A DNA stretch of 64,000 bases from Planosporangium mesophilum (GCF_016863255.1 NZ_BOON01000047.1:1-64000); one strand, 5' to 3'; shown: positions 51,844 through 60,722, counted from the stretch's first letter. Notes: generated by a model not told the origin, from the letters alone. Made by a program: numbers and translations.

Positions 51844-53028
51844 TCAGTCGGCGCAGGGGCCGGTACTCGCCGGCTGGGTGCGGGTCTGGCCCGCGGCCGC
51901 GACCGTCGAGGCCTCGTCCGCGGTGATGGCGAAGCCGGTCTGTGGGTCGTCGGCGGCGGCCGCGAAGATGACGCCGAGGACCGTGCCGTCGGTGCCGACC
52001 ATCGGGCCACCGGAGTTGCCGCTGCGGACCAGGCCGCGGATCGTGTAGATCTCCCGGGTGACCTTGCCGGTGTTGTAGATGTCCGGGCCGGTGATCTCGC
52101 GCCGGTCGGCCACCCGTGCGCTCTGCGCGTCGTACGGCCCGTCGAGCGGGAAGCCGAGCACGATCGCGTCGGAGCCGCTCGGCGCCGGCCGGCCGAACTT
52201 CATCACCGGGCCGCGTAGGCCGGGCACGTACAGCACCGCGAGGTCGCGCTGGGGGTCGTACGCCACCACCTGGGCGGCCCGCCGTGCCCCGTTCACCTCG
52301 ACGGCGTTGCTCCGGGTGCCGGCCACCACGTGCGCGTTGGTCATCACGTGCTCGGAGGAGTAGATGAACCCGGAGCCCTCGATGCGCCGCGAGCAACTGG
52401 GCGCGTTGCCGAGCACCTTGACGACCGAGCTCTGCGCGCTCAGAACGAGGGGCGAGTTGGCCAGCGTCGGGTCGGGGTTGGGCACCGGGCGTACCCGGGT
52501 CGGGGTGAGCCCCTCGAAGACGTCCGGGAAACCGCGCGTGTCGACGGTCTGGCGCAGCGCGTCCGACAGCGCCTTGGCCTGATCCGGCATGACCCGGTCG
52601 ACCGTGCCGAGGATCGCCGAGTTGCGCACCGAGCGGGCCAGCCACGGCAGCGACGACGACCCGAGCGGCGCCGCGACCAGCCACACCACGACCAGCACCG
52701 CGACCACGGAGACGAGCGCGCCGCCCAGGTCGTCCAGGCGGCGTGCGGACGGGCTGCGGACGGCCTCCCGCAGCTTGGCTCCGATGAAGCCGGCGACGGC
52801 CTGCCCGATCGCGGCCACGCCGAACACCGCGGCCAACGAAACGAGCACCCGGATCGGATCGTCGGTGAAGTGCTGCGCGATCAGCGGCCCCACCTGTAAC
52901 CCGATGAGGGCGCCGCCGAAGAAACCGATGAACGACATCAGGCCGATGAGGAAGCCCTGGCGGTAGCCGTTCAGGGCGAACACGAGCATCAGACCGACAA
53001 GCGTCAGATCAATGAGGGTGCCGGGCAC
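51844..53028 (-). CDS. marP: MarP-type periplasmic serine protease with CvpA domain, 394 aa
   Basis: Four N-terminal spans form a CvpA-like membrane domain (1-130). A chymotrypsin-fold protease follows, with His233 (TNAHVVAG), Asp262 (RDLAVL) and Ser339 (GNSGGP). Mycobacterium tuberculosis MarP, which has this layout, protects cells against acid and oxidative stress by cleaving a cell-wall hydrolase. Cysteines near 212 and 392 may form the redox disulfide described for that family. It is the last of four genes transcribed from nth, but it has its own leaderless promoter inside the end of the nudix gene. Confidence 0.93.
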   Translation of the reverse strand: MPGTLIDLTLVGLMLVFALNGYRQGFLIGLMSFIGFFGGALIGLQVGPLIAQHFTDDPIRVLVSLAAVFGVAAIGQAVAGFIGAKLREAVRSPSARRLDDLGGALVSVVAVLVVVWLVAAPLGSSSLPWLARSVRNSAILGTVDRVMPDQAKALSDALRQTVDTRGFPDVFEGLTPTRVRPVPNPDPTLANSPLVLSAQSSVVKVLGNAPSCSRRIEGSGFIYSSEHVMTNAHVVAGTRSNAVEVNGARRAAQVVAYDPQRDLAVLYVPGLRGPVMKFGRPAPSGSDAIVLGFPLDGPYDAQSARVADRREITGPDIYNTGKVTREIYTIRGLVRSGNSGGPMVGTDGTVLGVIFAAAADDPQTGFAITADEASTVAAAGQTRTQPASTGPCAD

Positions 53029-53032
53029 GGGT

Positions 53033-53722
53033 TCAGCGTACGGGTGCGGATCCAGAACCCGGCAGGCCCTCGACCCGGTCGATCGACCACGGCACGGACC
53101 AGCCGCCCATTTCCAACAAAGTGGATAAGATGCCCGCGGTAAAACCCCAGACCAGCATCTCCCGTACCCGGAACGCCGGCCCGATCCAGCCGCTCGGGTG
53201 CCGGATCCGCAGCCGGTTCGCGGGGTCGGCGAGTTCGGACAGCGGCAGCCGCTCCACCCGCGCCACCTCCGCCGGGTCCATCGGGCGGACCGGGTGGGGG
53301 CTGCGCCACCAGGCGAGCACCGGCGTGACCAGGAAGTCGCTCACCGGTATCCAGAGGGTCGGCAGGTGCGCGACGACCTCCACGCTCGTGGGGTCGAGGC
53401 CCACCTCCTCGGCCGCCTCCCGCAGCGCCGTCGCCGCCATGTCGACGTCACCGGGGTCGCAGGCACCGCCGGGGAAGGCGGGCTGGCCGGCGTGATTGCG
53501 CAGCGTGTGGGCCCGCTGGAGGACCAGCACGTCCGGGCCGCTGTCCGGCCCCTCCTCGCCCAGCAGGACCAGGACGGCGCTCTCCCGGCTGGCCCGCTCG
53601 GGGGTCGGCAGCCGGGTGAAGTCGCTGGCGCCGGCCCCGTCGATCCGGCTCAGCAACGGCTCCCACCACTGGGGCAGGTGCCTCCTGGCCGCCTCAGAGG
53701 TGACCTCTCCGCACTCACTCAC
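53033..53722 (-). CDS. Nudix hydrolase of the CoA-pyrophosphatase type, 229 aa
   Basis: The CoA-specific region VLVLQRAHTLRNHAGQPAFPGG runs into the Nudix box (GACDPGD...ALREAAEEVGL). Enzymes of this kind cleave CoA or oxidised CoA to 4'-phosphopantetheine and 3',5'-ADP. The first Glu of the box is replaced here, as in many CoA-type members. It is cytoplasmic. GTG 53722 overlaps the TlpA-like stop by 4 bases; a longer start would run through that gene. It is followed by marP after 4 bases. Confidence 0.88.
   Translation of the reverse strand: MSECGEVTSEAARRHLPQWWEPLLSRIDGAGASDFTRLPTPERASRESAVLVLLGEEGPDSGPDVLVLQRAHTLRNHAGQPAFPGGACDPGDVDMAATALREAAEEVGLDPTSVEVVAHLPTLWIPVSDFLVTPVLAWWRSPHPVRPMDPAEVARVERLPLSELADPANRLRIRHPSGWIGPAFRVREMLVWGFTAGILSTLLEMGGWSVPWSIDRVEGLPGSGSAPVR
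53035..53040 (-). promoter_or_regulatory. -10 box TACGCT for a leaderless marP start
   Basis: TACGCT, six bases, then GTG 53028 on the minus strand. It lies at the stop of the nudix gene. Confidence 0.55.
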
Positions 53723-54360
53723 GCTGTCACCCCGAGATGGCGCTGTACGAGGTCGGCGAGGGCGGCCTCGTCCAGCGGCCGGGACTGGTACCGGTACACC
53801 ACCCGCCCCTGCGCATCGACCAGCAGGGTCATGGGCAGCAGTCGGGCGCCCATTCGGCTCTGGAGGGTGGCCTTGTCGTCGTACAGCATCGGGAAGCGCA
53901 GCCGGAACTCGTCGATCACCGACTGCGGCTTGCCCCGGACCGGGTCGCTGGTGATCACACCTACCACTTGTACCCGACCGGCGGCCCGATCGGCATAGCG
54001 CTGGATCTGCGGCAACTCGGTCAGGCAGGGTTGGCACCAGGATGCCCACAGGTTGATCACGGCGGGGGTGCCGAGGTGCGCCAGCCGTACCGGCTGGCCG
54101 CCGACGAAGCAGGGCAGCGCCAGGTCGGGCACCGGCTCACCGGCTCCGGTGGCGGGGCTGATCGGGACGGCGGGCGGGCTCACCGGGCCGGAGACGAGAC
54201 CGGCCGGGCCGGCCGAGGCCGGTACCGGCAGGCAGGACGGCCCGGACGGCGCCGGCGCCGCACCGGTCTCGCGGTCGCGGGCCGGCGTCGACGTGCAGCC
54301 CGACAGCAGGAGGGCGACCGTCACCACGAGGGCCACGAGCGCCCCGGGCAGCCGGGTCAT
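53719..54360 (-). CDS. TlpA/ResA-like thioredoxin lipoprotein, 213 aa
   Basis: The lipoprotein signal has lipobox LLSGC with lipidated Cys22. A disordered linker to about residue 75 follows, then a thioredoxin fold with active site WCQPC (108-112). Such proteins reduce or exchange disulfides outside the membrane, for example in cytochrome c maturation. It has the extra Cys pair CSC/C seen in membrane-tethered homologues (Cys43 and Cys84). It overlaps nth by 4 bases upstream and the nudix gene by 4 downstream. Confidence 0.9.
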   Translation of the reverse strand: MTRLPGALVALVVTVALLLSGCTSTPARDRETGAAPAPSGPSCLPVPASAGPAGLVSGPVSPPAVPISPATGAGEPVPDLALPCFVGGQPVRLAHLGTPAVINLWASWCQPCLTELPQIQRYADRAAGRVQVVGVITSDPVRGKPQSVIDEFRLRFPMLYDDKATLQSRMGARLLPMTLLVDAQGRVVYRYQSRPLDEAALADLVQRHLGVTA

Positions 54361-55106
54361 CGCCCCTTCGCCTCCCGGTAGAGCCGGGCCTGCTCGGCCA
54401 GCTCGGCCACCCGGGGGCCCTTGAGCAGTTTGGCGGCGGTCTCGAACTCGGTGGGGCCGAGGCCGAACGACGGGCAGTCACCGGCCAGCGTGCATGCGCC
54501 GCAGGCCGGCTTGCGGGCATGGCACACCCGCCGGCCGTGGAAGATCACCCGGTGCGACAGCATCGTCCAGTCGCGCCGTTCGATGAGCGCGCCGACGGCG
54601 TGCTCGATCTTGACGGGATCGGTCTCGGTGGTCCACCGCCAGCGCTGCGTCAGGCGGGAGAAGTGGGTGTCGACGGTGATGCCGGGCACGTCGTACGCGT
54701 TGCCGAGGATGACGTTGGCCGTCTTGCGCCCGATGCCGGGCAGCGTGACCAGCTCCTCGATCGTGCGGGGAACCTCGCCGTCGAACCGCTCGACGAGCAT
54801 CTGGCCAAGCTTGATCAACGAGTCGGCCTTGTTCCGGTAGAAGCCGGTCGACTTGATCAGCCCTTCCAGCTCGGTCCGGTCCGCCGCCGCGTAGTCCGCC
54901 GCCGTCGGGTACCGCGCGAACAGCTTCGGCGTCACCTCGTTGACCCGCACGTCGGTGGTCTGGGCGGAGAGGATCGTGGCCACGGCGAGTTCGAGTGGGT
55001 TGCGATGGTCCAGCTCGCAGTGCGCGTCGGGGTGCGTCACGGCGAGCTCCCGCGCCATCCGCCGGGCCCGCCGCTTGCGTCCCAGCTCAGTTTCGTCAGC
55101 GGCCAC
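54357..55106 (-). CDS. nth: Endonuclease III (DNA glycosylase/AP lyase), 249 aa
   Basis: Repairs oxidised pyrimidines. The helix-hairpin-helix [14 protein letters not shown] contains the catalytic Lys128, and Asp146 lies in TVDTHFSR. The C-terminal [4Fe-4S] ligands are Cys195, 202, 205 and 211 (C-x6-C-x2-C-x5-C). GTG 55106 has a -10 box seven bases upstream. It heads a four-gene run: nth, TlpA-like, nudix, marP. An extra C-terminal segment of about 40 residues has no known function. Confidence 0.95.
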   Translation of the reverse strand: MAADETELGRKRRARRMARELAVTHPDAHCELDHRNPLELAVATILSAQTTDVRVNEVTPKLFARYPTAADYAAADRTELEGLIKSTGFYRNKADSLIKLGQMLVERFDGEVPRTIEELVTLPGIGRKTANVILGNAYDVPGITVDTHFSRLTQRWRWTTETDPVKIEHAVGALIERRDWTMLSHRVIFHGRRVCHARKPACGACTLAGDCPSFGLGPTEFETAAKLLKGPRVAELAEQARLYREAKGR

Positions 55107-55113
55107 GGCTCGC

Positions 55114-55119
55114 AGCCTA
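55114..55119 (-). promoter_or_regulatory. -10 box TAGGCT for the leaderless nth start
   Basis: TAGGCT, seven bases, GTG 55106 on the minus strand. Confidence 0.5.
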
Positions 55120-55148
55120 CGTCGCCGCTACGACACCGATGACACCCG

Positions 55149-56483
55149 TCAGGAACGCGGCGTGATCGACCCGTTGGCGGCGATGCGCGCCGCCGAGTCC
55201 GGCAGGTCAGCGTCGCCCAGACCCCGTACCAGCGACAACGCCTGCTTGGCCGGGTCCGTCGCCGGTAGTCCGGGGGCCACCATGTGGGTCGGTACGAGGG
55301 AGCCCGCCACGTACGAGCCGTCCTTGCGCAGGGTCACCTTCAGCACGCCGCCGACACCCACCACCCCGTTGTAGATGAGCGACTTGTATCCGGCGAAGTT
55401 GCCCAGGGAGTACGCGATGAGCCGGCCCCGGTAGAACTCCATCGCCCGCATGACGTGCGGACCGTGCCCGATGACGAGATCCGCGCCGGCATCGACGACG
55501 GCGCGGGCGAACTTGATCGGGTCACCCCGGTTCTCCCCCAGGAACGTCTCGGTACCCGGCCGGACGTGGGTCTTGTCGGCCCCCTCCCCGCCCACGTGCA
55601 TCTGCACCACGACCAGGTCGGCCCGGGCCTTGGCGTCCCTGACCAGGGCCGCTCCGGCGACGACGTCGACCACGTTGGCCGACCACGAGTACGACGCGAA
55701 GCCCAGGACCGCGATCTTGATGCCCTTGACCTCCACCACCGCGATCTGGCCCGGCGCGCCGGTGTGCACGAGGCCGGCGGCCTCCAGCGCGGTACGGGTC
55801 TGCCGGTTGCCCTCGGCGCCGAAGTCGTACGCGTGGTTGTTGGCGAGGTTGAGGACCTTGAAGCCGGCGTTCCGCAGCACCCCGGCGTACGCGGGGGGAG
55901 AGCGGAACGCGAAGCACGTGGTCCTCGGTGGCGGCGACGCGCCCGGTGACGGCTGCGGGCACTTGCTGACCCCCGTGTCGTTGGTCAGCGGCTGCTCGAG
56001 GTTGCCCATCTGGAGGTCGGCGCGCAGGGCGTTCTTGACACCGGCGAAGAAGTTCCTGGCGCCGTCCGGCGGCAGCCCGGCGGGCGCCGCCCCCATCACG
56101 ATGTCGCCGGTGGCGGAGATGGAGACCGTGTCGCCCGACGCCGGTGGGGCGATCGACAGCGGGTCGGCACCGGCATCGGGTGCACCCGCGTCCCCCGGCG
56201 GAGCCGACCAGCGTGGCGCGGCGTCCAGGCCGGTGTCCTGCGAGGTCAGCACCGTCGCACCGGCCGCGAACCCGGCCGCCAGCAGCCCGACCAGGCTCGC
56301 GACCAGGAGTACGGGGCGGACCCGCGGCCGGCGCGGGGGTGGCGGAGCGGTGGCTCGCCGGGCGGCGGCCCGATCGGCCGCGGTCGGCCCCGCACCGGCC
56401 CTGGCGGCGGTCCTGCCCGGCGGGAGGGAACGCCCGGACGGTCCAGTGACCGGGTGGTCCGGACCAGCGCCCCGCATCGTCAT
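55149..56483 (-). CDS. CapA-family protein (PGA_cap metallophosphatase-like), 444 aa
   Basis: A short cytoplasmic N-terminus, a span (VLLVASLVGLLAAGFAAGATVL, about 60-81), then a CapA-type domain: SISATGDIVMGA, VLNLANNHAYDFGAEG, and DLVIGHGPHVMRAMEFYRGRLIAYSLGNF. The domain resembles a metallophosphatase; in Bacillus CapA takes part in poly-gamma-glutamate capsule export. Most actinobacterial CapA proteins have no known substrate, and no capB/capC are near. Start codons at 56483 and 56495 are both possible. It is transcribed away from crp. Confidence 0.75.
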   Translation of the reverse strand: MTMRGAGPDHPVTGPSGRSLPPGRTAARAGAGPTAADRAAARRATAPPPPRRPRVRPVLLVASLVGLLAAGFAAGATVLTSQDTGLDAAPRWSAPPGDAGAPDAGADPLSIAPPASGDTVSISATGDIVMGAAPAGLPPDGARNFFAGVKNALRADLQMGNLEQPLTNDTGVSKCPQPSPGASPPPRTTCFAFRSPPAYAGVLRNAGFKVLNLANNHAYDFGAEGNRQTRTALEAAGLVHTGAPGQIAVVEVKGIKIAVLGFASYSWSANVVDVVAGAALVRDAKARADLVVVQMHVGGEGADKTHVRPGTETFLGENRGDPIKFARAVVDAGADLVIGHGPHVMRAMEFYRGRLIAYSLGNFAGYKSLIYNGVVGVGGVLKVTLRKDGSYVAGSLVPTHMVAPGLPATDPAKQALSLVRGLGDADLPDSAARIAANGSITPRS

Positions 56484-56698
56484 GGCAACACCCACCGTTG
56501 TCGGCCGTGCGGCGCCCGCCGCTGGCGCGACCCTACCCCAGCCAGCGACGACGGCGAATTACCCGAACGGTCCTGAGCGCTTTCACCTCAGCACCGGCGC
56601 GGCCCCGCCGACATGATAGGCGACCGATCGGGGTACGGCGGTGCTGAAGCATGGGCGGTACGAGCGGATATGCTGCCCGTGCCGGGCCCTGGGTGGAT

Positions 56699-56722
56699 GG
56701 CATACCTACTGGTAGGTATGCC
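56699..56722. promoter_or_regulatory. Perfect 24-bp palindrome, candidate operator
   Basis: GGCATACCTAC-TG-GTAGGTATGCC: 11-bp arms with no mismatch, 72 bases before the crp start and abutting TAAACT. The right half with flank (GTAGGTATGCCTAAACTGG) matches 13 of 19 bases of the IdeR/DtxR iron box consensus as I recall it. It is more likely an operator than a terminator. Confidence 0.6.
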
Positions 56723-56728
56723 TAAACT
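56723..56728 (+). promoter_or_regulatory. -10-like TAAACT adjoining the palindrome
   Basis: TAAACT follows the palindrome without a gap. If used, a protein on the palindrome would cover the -35 to -10 spacer and repress crp. Confidence 0.4.
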
Positions 56729-56793
56729 GGCTCGCAGCAGGCGTTGCCGTGACCCCCCGACGGCATCGCACTCTTGAGCGACAGAGGTGACGC

Positions 56794-57471
56794 ATGGACG
56801 AGGTACTTGCCCGGAGTGGGATCTTCCAGGGTGTCGACCCTGAAGCCGCGGATGTCCTCGTCAAGGAGATGGACACCATAGAGGTCCGTAAGGGCGAGGT
56901 GGTCTTCAGCGAGGGAGAGCCGGGCGACAGCCTGTACATCGTGCTCTCCGGGAAGATCAAGGTCGGTCGGCGGGCAGCCGACGGCCGGCAGAACCTCATC
57001 GCCGTGATGGGCCCGAGCGACATGGTCGGCGAGCTCTCGCTGTTCGACCCCGGCCCGCGGACGGCCACCGCCACCGCGGTCGTCGACACCCGCCTGGCCC
57101 GGCTGCGCAAGCAGGCGCTGCGGCCGTGGCTGACCCATCGACCGGAGATCGCGGAGCAGTTGCTGCGGGTGCTGGCGCGCAGGCTGCGCCGGACGAACGA
57201 CTCGCTGGCCGACCTGATCTTCACCGACGTGCCCGGCCGGGTCGCCAAGAACCTCCTGCAGATGGCGGGACGGTTCGGCACCCGGGACGGCGGGGTCCTG
57301 CGCGTGACGCACGACCTGACCCAGGAGGAGCTTGCCCAGCTGGTCGGCGCCTCCCGGGAGACCGTCAACAAGGCCCTGGCCGACTTCGCCTCGCGCGGTT
57401 GGCTGCGCCTCGACGGCAAGAGCGTGATCATCCTCGACCCCGAGCGGCTGGCTCGCCGCGCCCGCGTCTGA
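56794..57471 (+). CDS. crp: Crp/Fnr-family cyclic-nucleotide-dependent regulator, 225 aa
   Basis: The N-terminal cyclic-nucleotide domain (1-115) has the phosphate-binding [15 protein letters not shown] with Glu80 and Arg89 as expected for cAMP contact. A long dimer helix precedes the winged helix ([32 protein letters not shown]). The pattern is that of actinobacterial Crp (GlxR in Corynebacterium), a global regulator of carbon and respiratory genes. GAGGTGA lies before ATG 56794. It has its own terminator; the palindrome and a CRP-like half-site upstream suggest tight control, possibly by itself. Confidence 0.93.
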   Translation: MDEVLARSGIFQGVDPEAADVLVKEMDTIEVRKGEVVFSEGEPGDSLYIVLSGKIKVGRRAADGRQNLIAVMGPSDMVGELSLFDPGPRTATATAVVDTRLARLRKQALRPWLTHRPEIAEQLLRVLARRLRRTNDSLADLIFTDVPGRVAKNLLQMAGRFGTRDGGVLRVTHDLTQEELAQLVGASRETVNKALADFASRGWLRLDGKSVIILDPERLARRARV

Positions 57472-57484
57472 GGTAAACGTTTCC

Positions 57485-57537
57485 GGCGATCTCGGACGCC
57501 CGGTGGTGCCACAGGCCCGCCCGCGTCCGAGATCGCC
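57485..57537 (+). terminator. Terminator after crp
   Basis: GGCGATCTCGGACGC and GCGTCCGAGATCGCC pair perfectly over 15 bp around a 23-base loop, followed by GTTTTCG. Confidence 0.8.
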
Positions 57538-57559
57538 GTTTTCGTGCGTACCAAAAAGT

Positions 57560-57571
57560 CAGTCTTGACTG
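57560..57571. promoter_or_regulatory. Inverted repeat CAGTC-TT-GACTG, candidate TetR operator
   Basis: It lies 30 bases before the TetR-gene start, in an AT-rich stretch and overlapping TTGACT, which would serve as -35. TetR regulators of acyl-CoA operons commonly bind such sites over their own promoter. Confidence 0.45.
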
Positions 57572-57600
57572 TTTGTTTTTGACGGACCAAGCTGGCGGGT

Positions 57601-58209
57601 GTGACGGCCAACACCCGAGCGCCGCAGCAGGAGCGCAGCCGCGCGACTCAACAGCGGCTGCTCGAAGCGACCGTCGAGTGCCTGGTCGAGTTCGGCTGGT
57701 CGGGCGCGTCGACCACCGTGATCGCGGAGCGCGCGGGGGTCTCCCGCGGCGCCCAACTGCACCACTACCCCACCCGCGCGGCCCTCGTGCTCGCCGCCGT
57801 CGAGCACCTCTCCGAGCGGCGCGCCGCCGAGATCCGCGCCGAGGCCGCCGCGCTCACCGGTGACCCCGAGGACCGCGTCGAACAGGTCATCGACATGCTG
57901 GCCGCGGCCTTCACCGGCCCGCTGTACGTGGCGGCGCTCGAGGTCTGGGTGGCCGCCCGTACCGATCTCGACCTCAAAGCCGCGCTGATCCCGCTGGAGG
58001 CCCGGGTCGGGCGCGAGATGCACCGACTCACCGTCGACCTGCTGGGCGCCGACGAGACCAGGCCGGGGGTGCGGGAGTCCGTGCAGGCCACCCTCGACCT
58101 GCTGCGCGGGCTCGGCGTGGCCAACCTGCTCAGCGACGACTCGCACCGCCGGGAGCAGTTGCTCGCGGCGTGGAAACGCCAGCTCACCACCGCTATCCGG
58201 GAGCCGTAG
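57601..58209 (+). CDS. TetR-family regulator of the downstream acyl-CoA operon, 202 aa
   Basis: The N-terminal helix-turn-helix (RLLEATVECLVEFGWSGASTTVIAERAGVSRGAQLHHYPTR) is typical TetR. The rest is a helical ligand-binding domain. It begins with GTG and ends nine bases before the next gene's first codon is complete: its TAG is followed immediately by ATG 58210. Co-transcription with the five catabolic genes and the inverted repeat upstream suggest autoregulated control of the pathway, with an acyl-CoA as the likely signal (inference). The fold cannot tell the ligand. Confidence 0.85.
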   Translation: MTANTRAPQQERSRATQQRLLEATVECLVEFGWSGASTTVIAERAGVSRGAQLHHYPTRAALVLAAVEHLSERRAAEIRAEAAALTGDPEDRVEQVIDMLAAAFTGPLYVAALEVWVAARTDLDLKAALIPLEARVGREMHRLTVDLLGADETRPGVRESVQATLDLLRGLGVANLLSDDSHRREQLLAAWKRQLTTAIREP

Positions 58210-59040
58210 ATGGTCGACCTCGCCGAACTGTTGACCGACCTGGACGCGGAGTCCGCCGACCTGGACCGCGTCGTCGCCGGCCTGCCCGACGAGGCCTGGC
58301 GACGGCCGACCCCCGCGCCCGGCTGGACCGTCGCGCACCAGATCGCGCACCTCGCCTGGACCGACTCGGTCGCGACGCTCGCCGCGACCGACCGTGAAGG
58401 CTTCGCGGCCGTCCTGGCCGAGGCCGCCCGCGACTCGACCGGGCTGGTCGACCGGACGGCGGCCGACGGCATCGGACCCGACCTGCTGGACCGCTGGCGG
58501 CGTGGGCGCAGGGCTCTGCAGGAGGCGCTCGCCGGGGCCGACCCGGGGGCGAAGCTGCCCTGGTTCGGGCCGCCGATGTCACCGGCGATGACCGCCACCG
58601 GCCGGTTGATGGAGACCTGGGCGCACGGGCAGGACGTGGCCGACGCGCTCGGGATCACCCGTACGCCGACCGCTCGCCTGCGCCATGTCGCGTATATCGG
58701 GTTCCGCACGCTCGGCCACGGGTTCGCCGCCCACGGTCGTCCGGTGCCGTCCGAATCTGTCCGAGTGGAGCTGACCGCACCCGACGGCGAACTGTGGACC
58801 CTGGGGCCGGCCGACGCCGCCAACCGGGTCACCGGTTCGGCCCTGGACTTCTGCCTGCTGGTCACGCAGCGCCGGCACCGCGCCGACCTGGCGCTGAAGG
58901 CCACCGGACCGGTCGCCGACGAGTGGCTCGACGTGGCACAGGCGTTCGCCGGCCCGCCCGGAGCCGGACGCGAGCCGGGAGCCGGACGCGAGCCGGGAGC
59001 CGGACGCGAACCGGAAGCCGGACGGGAGCCGGCGAAATGA
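58210..59040 (+). CDS. DinB-like/TIGR03084-type metal-binding protein, 276 aa
   Basis: A four-helix DinB-type protein with the conserved histidines of the mycothiol-dependent maleylpyruvate isomerase superfamily: PGWTVAHQIAHLAWTD near 38 and METWAHGQDVADALG near 137. The catalytic role in this subfamily is unknown; it often accompanies acyl-CoA catabolism operons of the AtuA kind. The last 30 residues are four GAGREP repeats, encoded by 18-bp units. It starts flush with the TetR stop and overlaps atuA by 4 bases. Confidence 0.75.
   Translation: MVDLAELLTDLDAESADLDRVVAGLPDEAWRRPTPAPGWTVAHQIAHLAWTDSVATLAATDREGFAAVLAEAARDSTGLVDRTAADGIGPDLLDRWRRGRRALQEALAGADPGAKLPWFGPPMSPAMTATGRLMETWAHGQDVADALGITRTPTARLRHVAYIGFRTLGHGFAAHGRPVPSESVRVELTAPDGELWTLGPADAANRVTGSALDFCLLVTQRRHRADLALKATGPVADEWLDVAQAFAGPPGAGREPGAGREPGAGREPEAGREPAK
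58960..59031 (+). repeat. Four 18-bp tandem units at the end of the DinB-like gene
   Basis: GGAGCCGGACGCGAGCCG repeated four times, the last two diverged; encodes GAGREP repeats up to the atuA start codon. Confidence 0.9.
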
Positions 59041-60722
59041 CCGGAACGACGCTGCGCATCGGCAACGCCTCCGGCTTCTACGGCGACCGCCTCTCCGCCT
59101 GGCGCGAAATGCTCGACGGCGGCGACCTGGACGTCCTGACCGGCGACTACCTGGCCGAGCTGACCATGCTCATCCTCGGCCGGGACCGCGCCAAGGACGC
59201 CGCGAGCGGGTACGCGAAGACGTTCCTGCGACAGATGCGGCAGTCGCTCAGCACGGCGCTGGAGCGCGGCGTCAAGATCGTCACGAACGCCGGTGGCCTC
59301 AACCCGTCCGGCCTGGCCGACGCCCTGCGCGCGCTGGAACTGCCCGCGAAGATCGGCGTCGTCTCCGGCGACGACGTGACCGGCCGCTTCCCGTCCGCAC
59401 TGACGGCCAACGCCTACCTCGGCGCGTTCGGCATCGCGGAGTGCCTGCGCGCCGGCGCCGACATCGTGGTGACCGGCCGGGTCACCGACGCCTCCCTCGT
59501 GGTCGGGCCGGCCATCGCGCACTTCGGCTGGTCGCGGGGTGACCTCGACGCCCTGGCCGGGGCGACCGTCGCCGGGCACGTCCTGGAGTGCGGCGCCCAG
59601 GCGACCGGCGGCAACTTCGCCTTCTTCACCGAGCTGCCCGACGGCGGCCGCCGCCCCGGCTTCCCCATCTCGGAACTGCACGCCGACGGCTCCGCCGTCA
59701 TAACCAAACACCCGGGTACGGGCGGAGCCGTCACACCCGACACGGTCACCGCCCAACTGCTGTACGAGATCGGAGCCCCCGCCTACCTCGGCCCGGACGT
59801 GGTCGCGCACTTCGACACGATCCGGGTGACCGGGGCCGGCCCGGACCGGGTGCGCCTCGACGGGGTGCGCGGCACGCCGCCCCCACCCACCCTGAAGGTG
59901 GGCGTCAGCACCCTCGCGGGCTACCGCAACGCGATGACGTTCGTGCTCTGCGGGCTGGACATCGAGGCCAAGGCGGCGCTGGCCCGGTCCCAGGTGGAGG
60001 ACGCGGTCGGCGCCGACGGACTGGAGTTCACGCTGGCCCGTACCGACCACCCCGACTCCGACACCGAGGAGGCGGCGAGCGCGCTGCTGCACGTACACCT
60101 CGCCGACGCCGACCCCCGGCGGGCCGGGCGCGCGTTCTCGCAGGCCGCGGTGGAGCTGGCGCTCGCGTCGTACCCGGGGTTCACGCTGACCGGGCCGCCG
60201 GGCGACGCGACGCCGGTCGGGGTGTTCACCGCGGAGTTCGTACCCCAGGAGTCGGTCGAGCACGTCGCGGTGCTGCCGTCCGGTGAGCGGGTGGAGATCG
60301 ATCCACCCGAGATCGTCGCAACGTCCCCGGAGTCGTGGCCTCCGGATGCCTCCGGGACCACGACCTCCGAGGTGACGTTGGGGCGATCAACGACGCGACG
60401 GGTGCCGCTCGGCGCGATCGTCGGGGCCCGCTCCGGTGACAAGGGCGGCGACGCCAACCTCGGCGTCTGGGCGCGCAACGACGGCTCCTACCAGTGGCTG
60501 CGGGAGTTCCTGACCGTGGAGCGGCTGCGGGGCCTGCTGCCGGAGACGGCGGCGCTGGCCGTCGAGCGGTACGAGCTGCCGAACCTCCGCGCGCTCAACT
60601 TCGTCGTACCGGGTCTGCTCGGGCGGGGCGTGGCGGCCTCCACCCGGTTCGACCCGCAGGCCAAGGCGTTGGGCGAGTGGCTGCGTTCGCGCCTGGTGGA
60701 CGTACCGGAGGAGCTGCTGTGA
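59037..60722 (+). CDS. atuA: AtuA-family protein (DUF1446), 561 aa
   Basis: Shows the family's glycine-rich motifs: LRIGNASGFYGDRLSAWREML at the start, KIVTNAGGLNPSGLADAL near 80, ADIVVTGRVTDASLVVGPAI near 140, and the C-terminal GARSGDKGGDANLGVWARNDGSY. AtuA is required in Pseudomonas for acyclic terpene (citronellol/geraniol) use, but its reaction is not known to me. Related operons degrade branched acyl-CoAs. The C-terminal block from about 450 is the separate AtuA-like domain often encoded as its own gene; here both parts are joined. It overlaps the acyl-CoA dehydrogenase gene by 4 bases. Confidence 0.85.
   Translation: MTGTTLRIGNASGFYGDRLSAWREMLDGGDLDVLTGDYLAELTMLILGRDRAKDAASGYAKTFLRQMRQSLSTALERGVKIVTNAGGLNPSGLADALRALELPAKIGVVSGDDVTGRFPSALTANAYLGAFGIAECLRAGADIVVTGRVTDASLVVGPAIAHFGWSRGDLDALAGATVAGHVLECGAQATGGNFAFFTELPDGGRRPGFPISELHADGSAVITKHPGTGGAVTPDTVTAQLLYEIGAPAYLGPDVVAHFDTIRVTGAGPDRVRLDGVRGTPPPPTLKVGVSTLAGYRNAMTFVLCGLDIEAKAALARSQVEDAVGADGLEFTLARTDHPDSDTEEAASALLHVHLADADPRRAGRAFSQAAVELALASYPGFTLTGPPGDATPVGVFTAEFVPQESVEHVAVLPSGERVEIDPPEIVATSPESWPPDASGTTTSEVTLGRSTTRRVPLGAIVGARSGDKGGDANLGVWARNDGSYQWLREFLTVERLRGLLPETAALAVERYELPNLRALNFVVPGLLGRGVAASTRFDPQAKALGEWLRSRLVDVPEELL

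Larger units (their letters stand above)
56496..56793 (+). promoter_or_regulatory. 298-base regulatory gap upstream of crp
   Basis: No gene. It holds a CRP-like element (CCTGA-GCGCTT-TCACC, 56572-56587; seven of ten core bases match TGTGA-N6-TCACA), a perfect palindrome (56699-56722), and a -10-like TAAACT directly after it. Features annotated separately. Confidence 0.5.

Noticed and set aside
57765-60263. 832-codon minus-strand frame across TetR, DinB-like and atuA genes
   Set aside because: Antisense shadow; it spans three plus-strand genes that have conserved motifs and overlapping starts.
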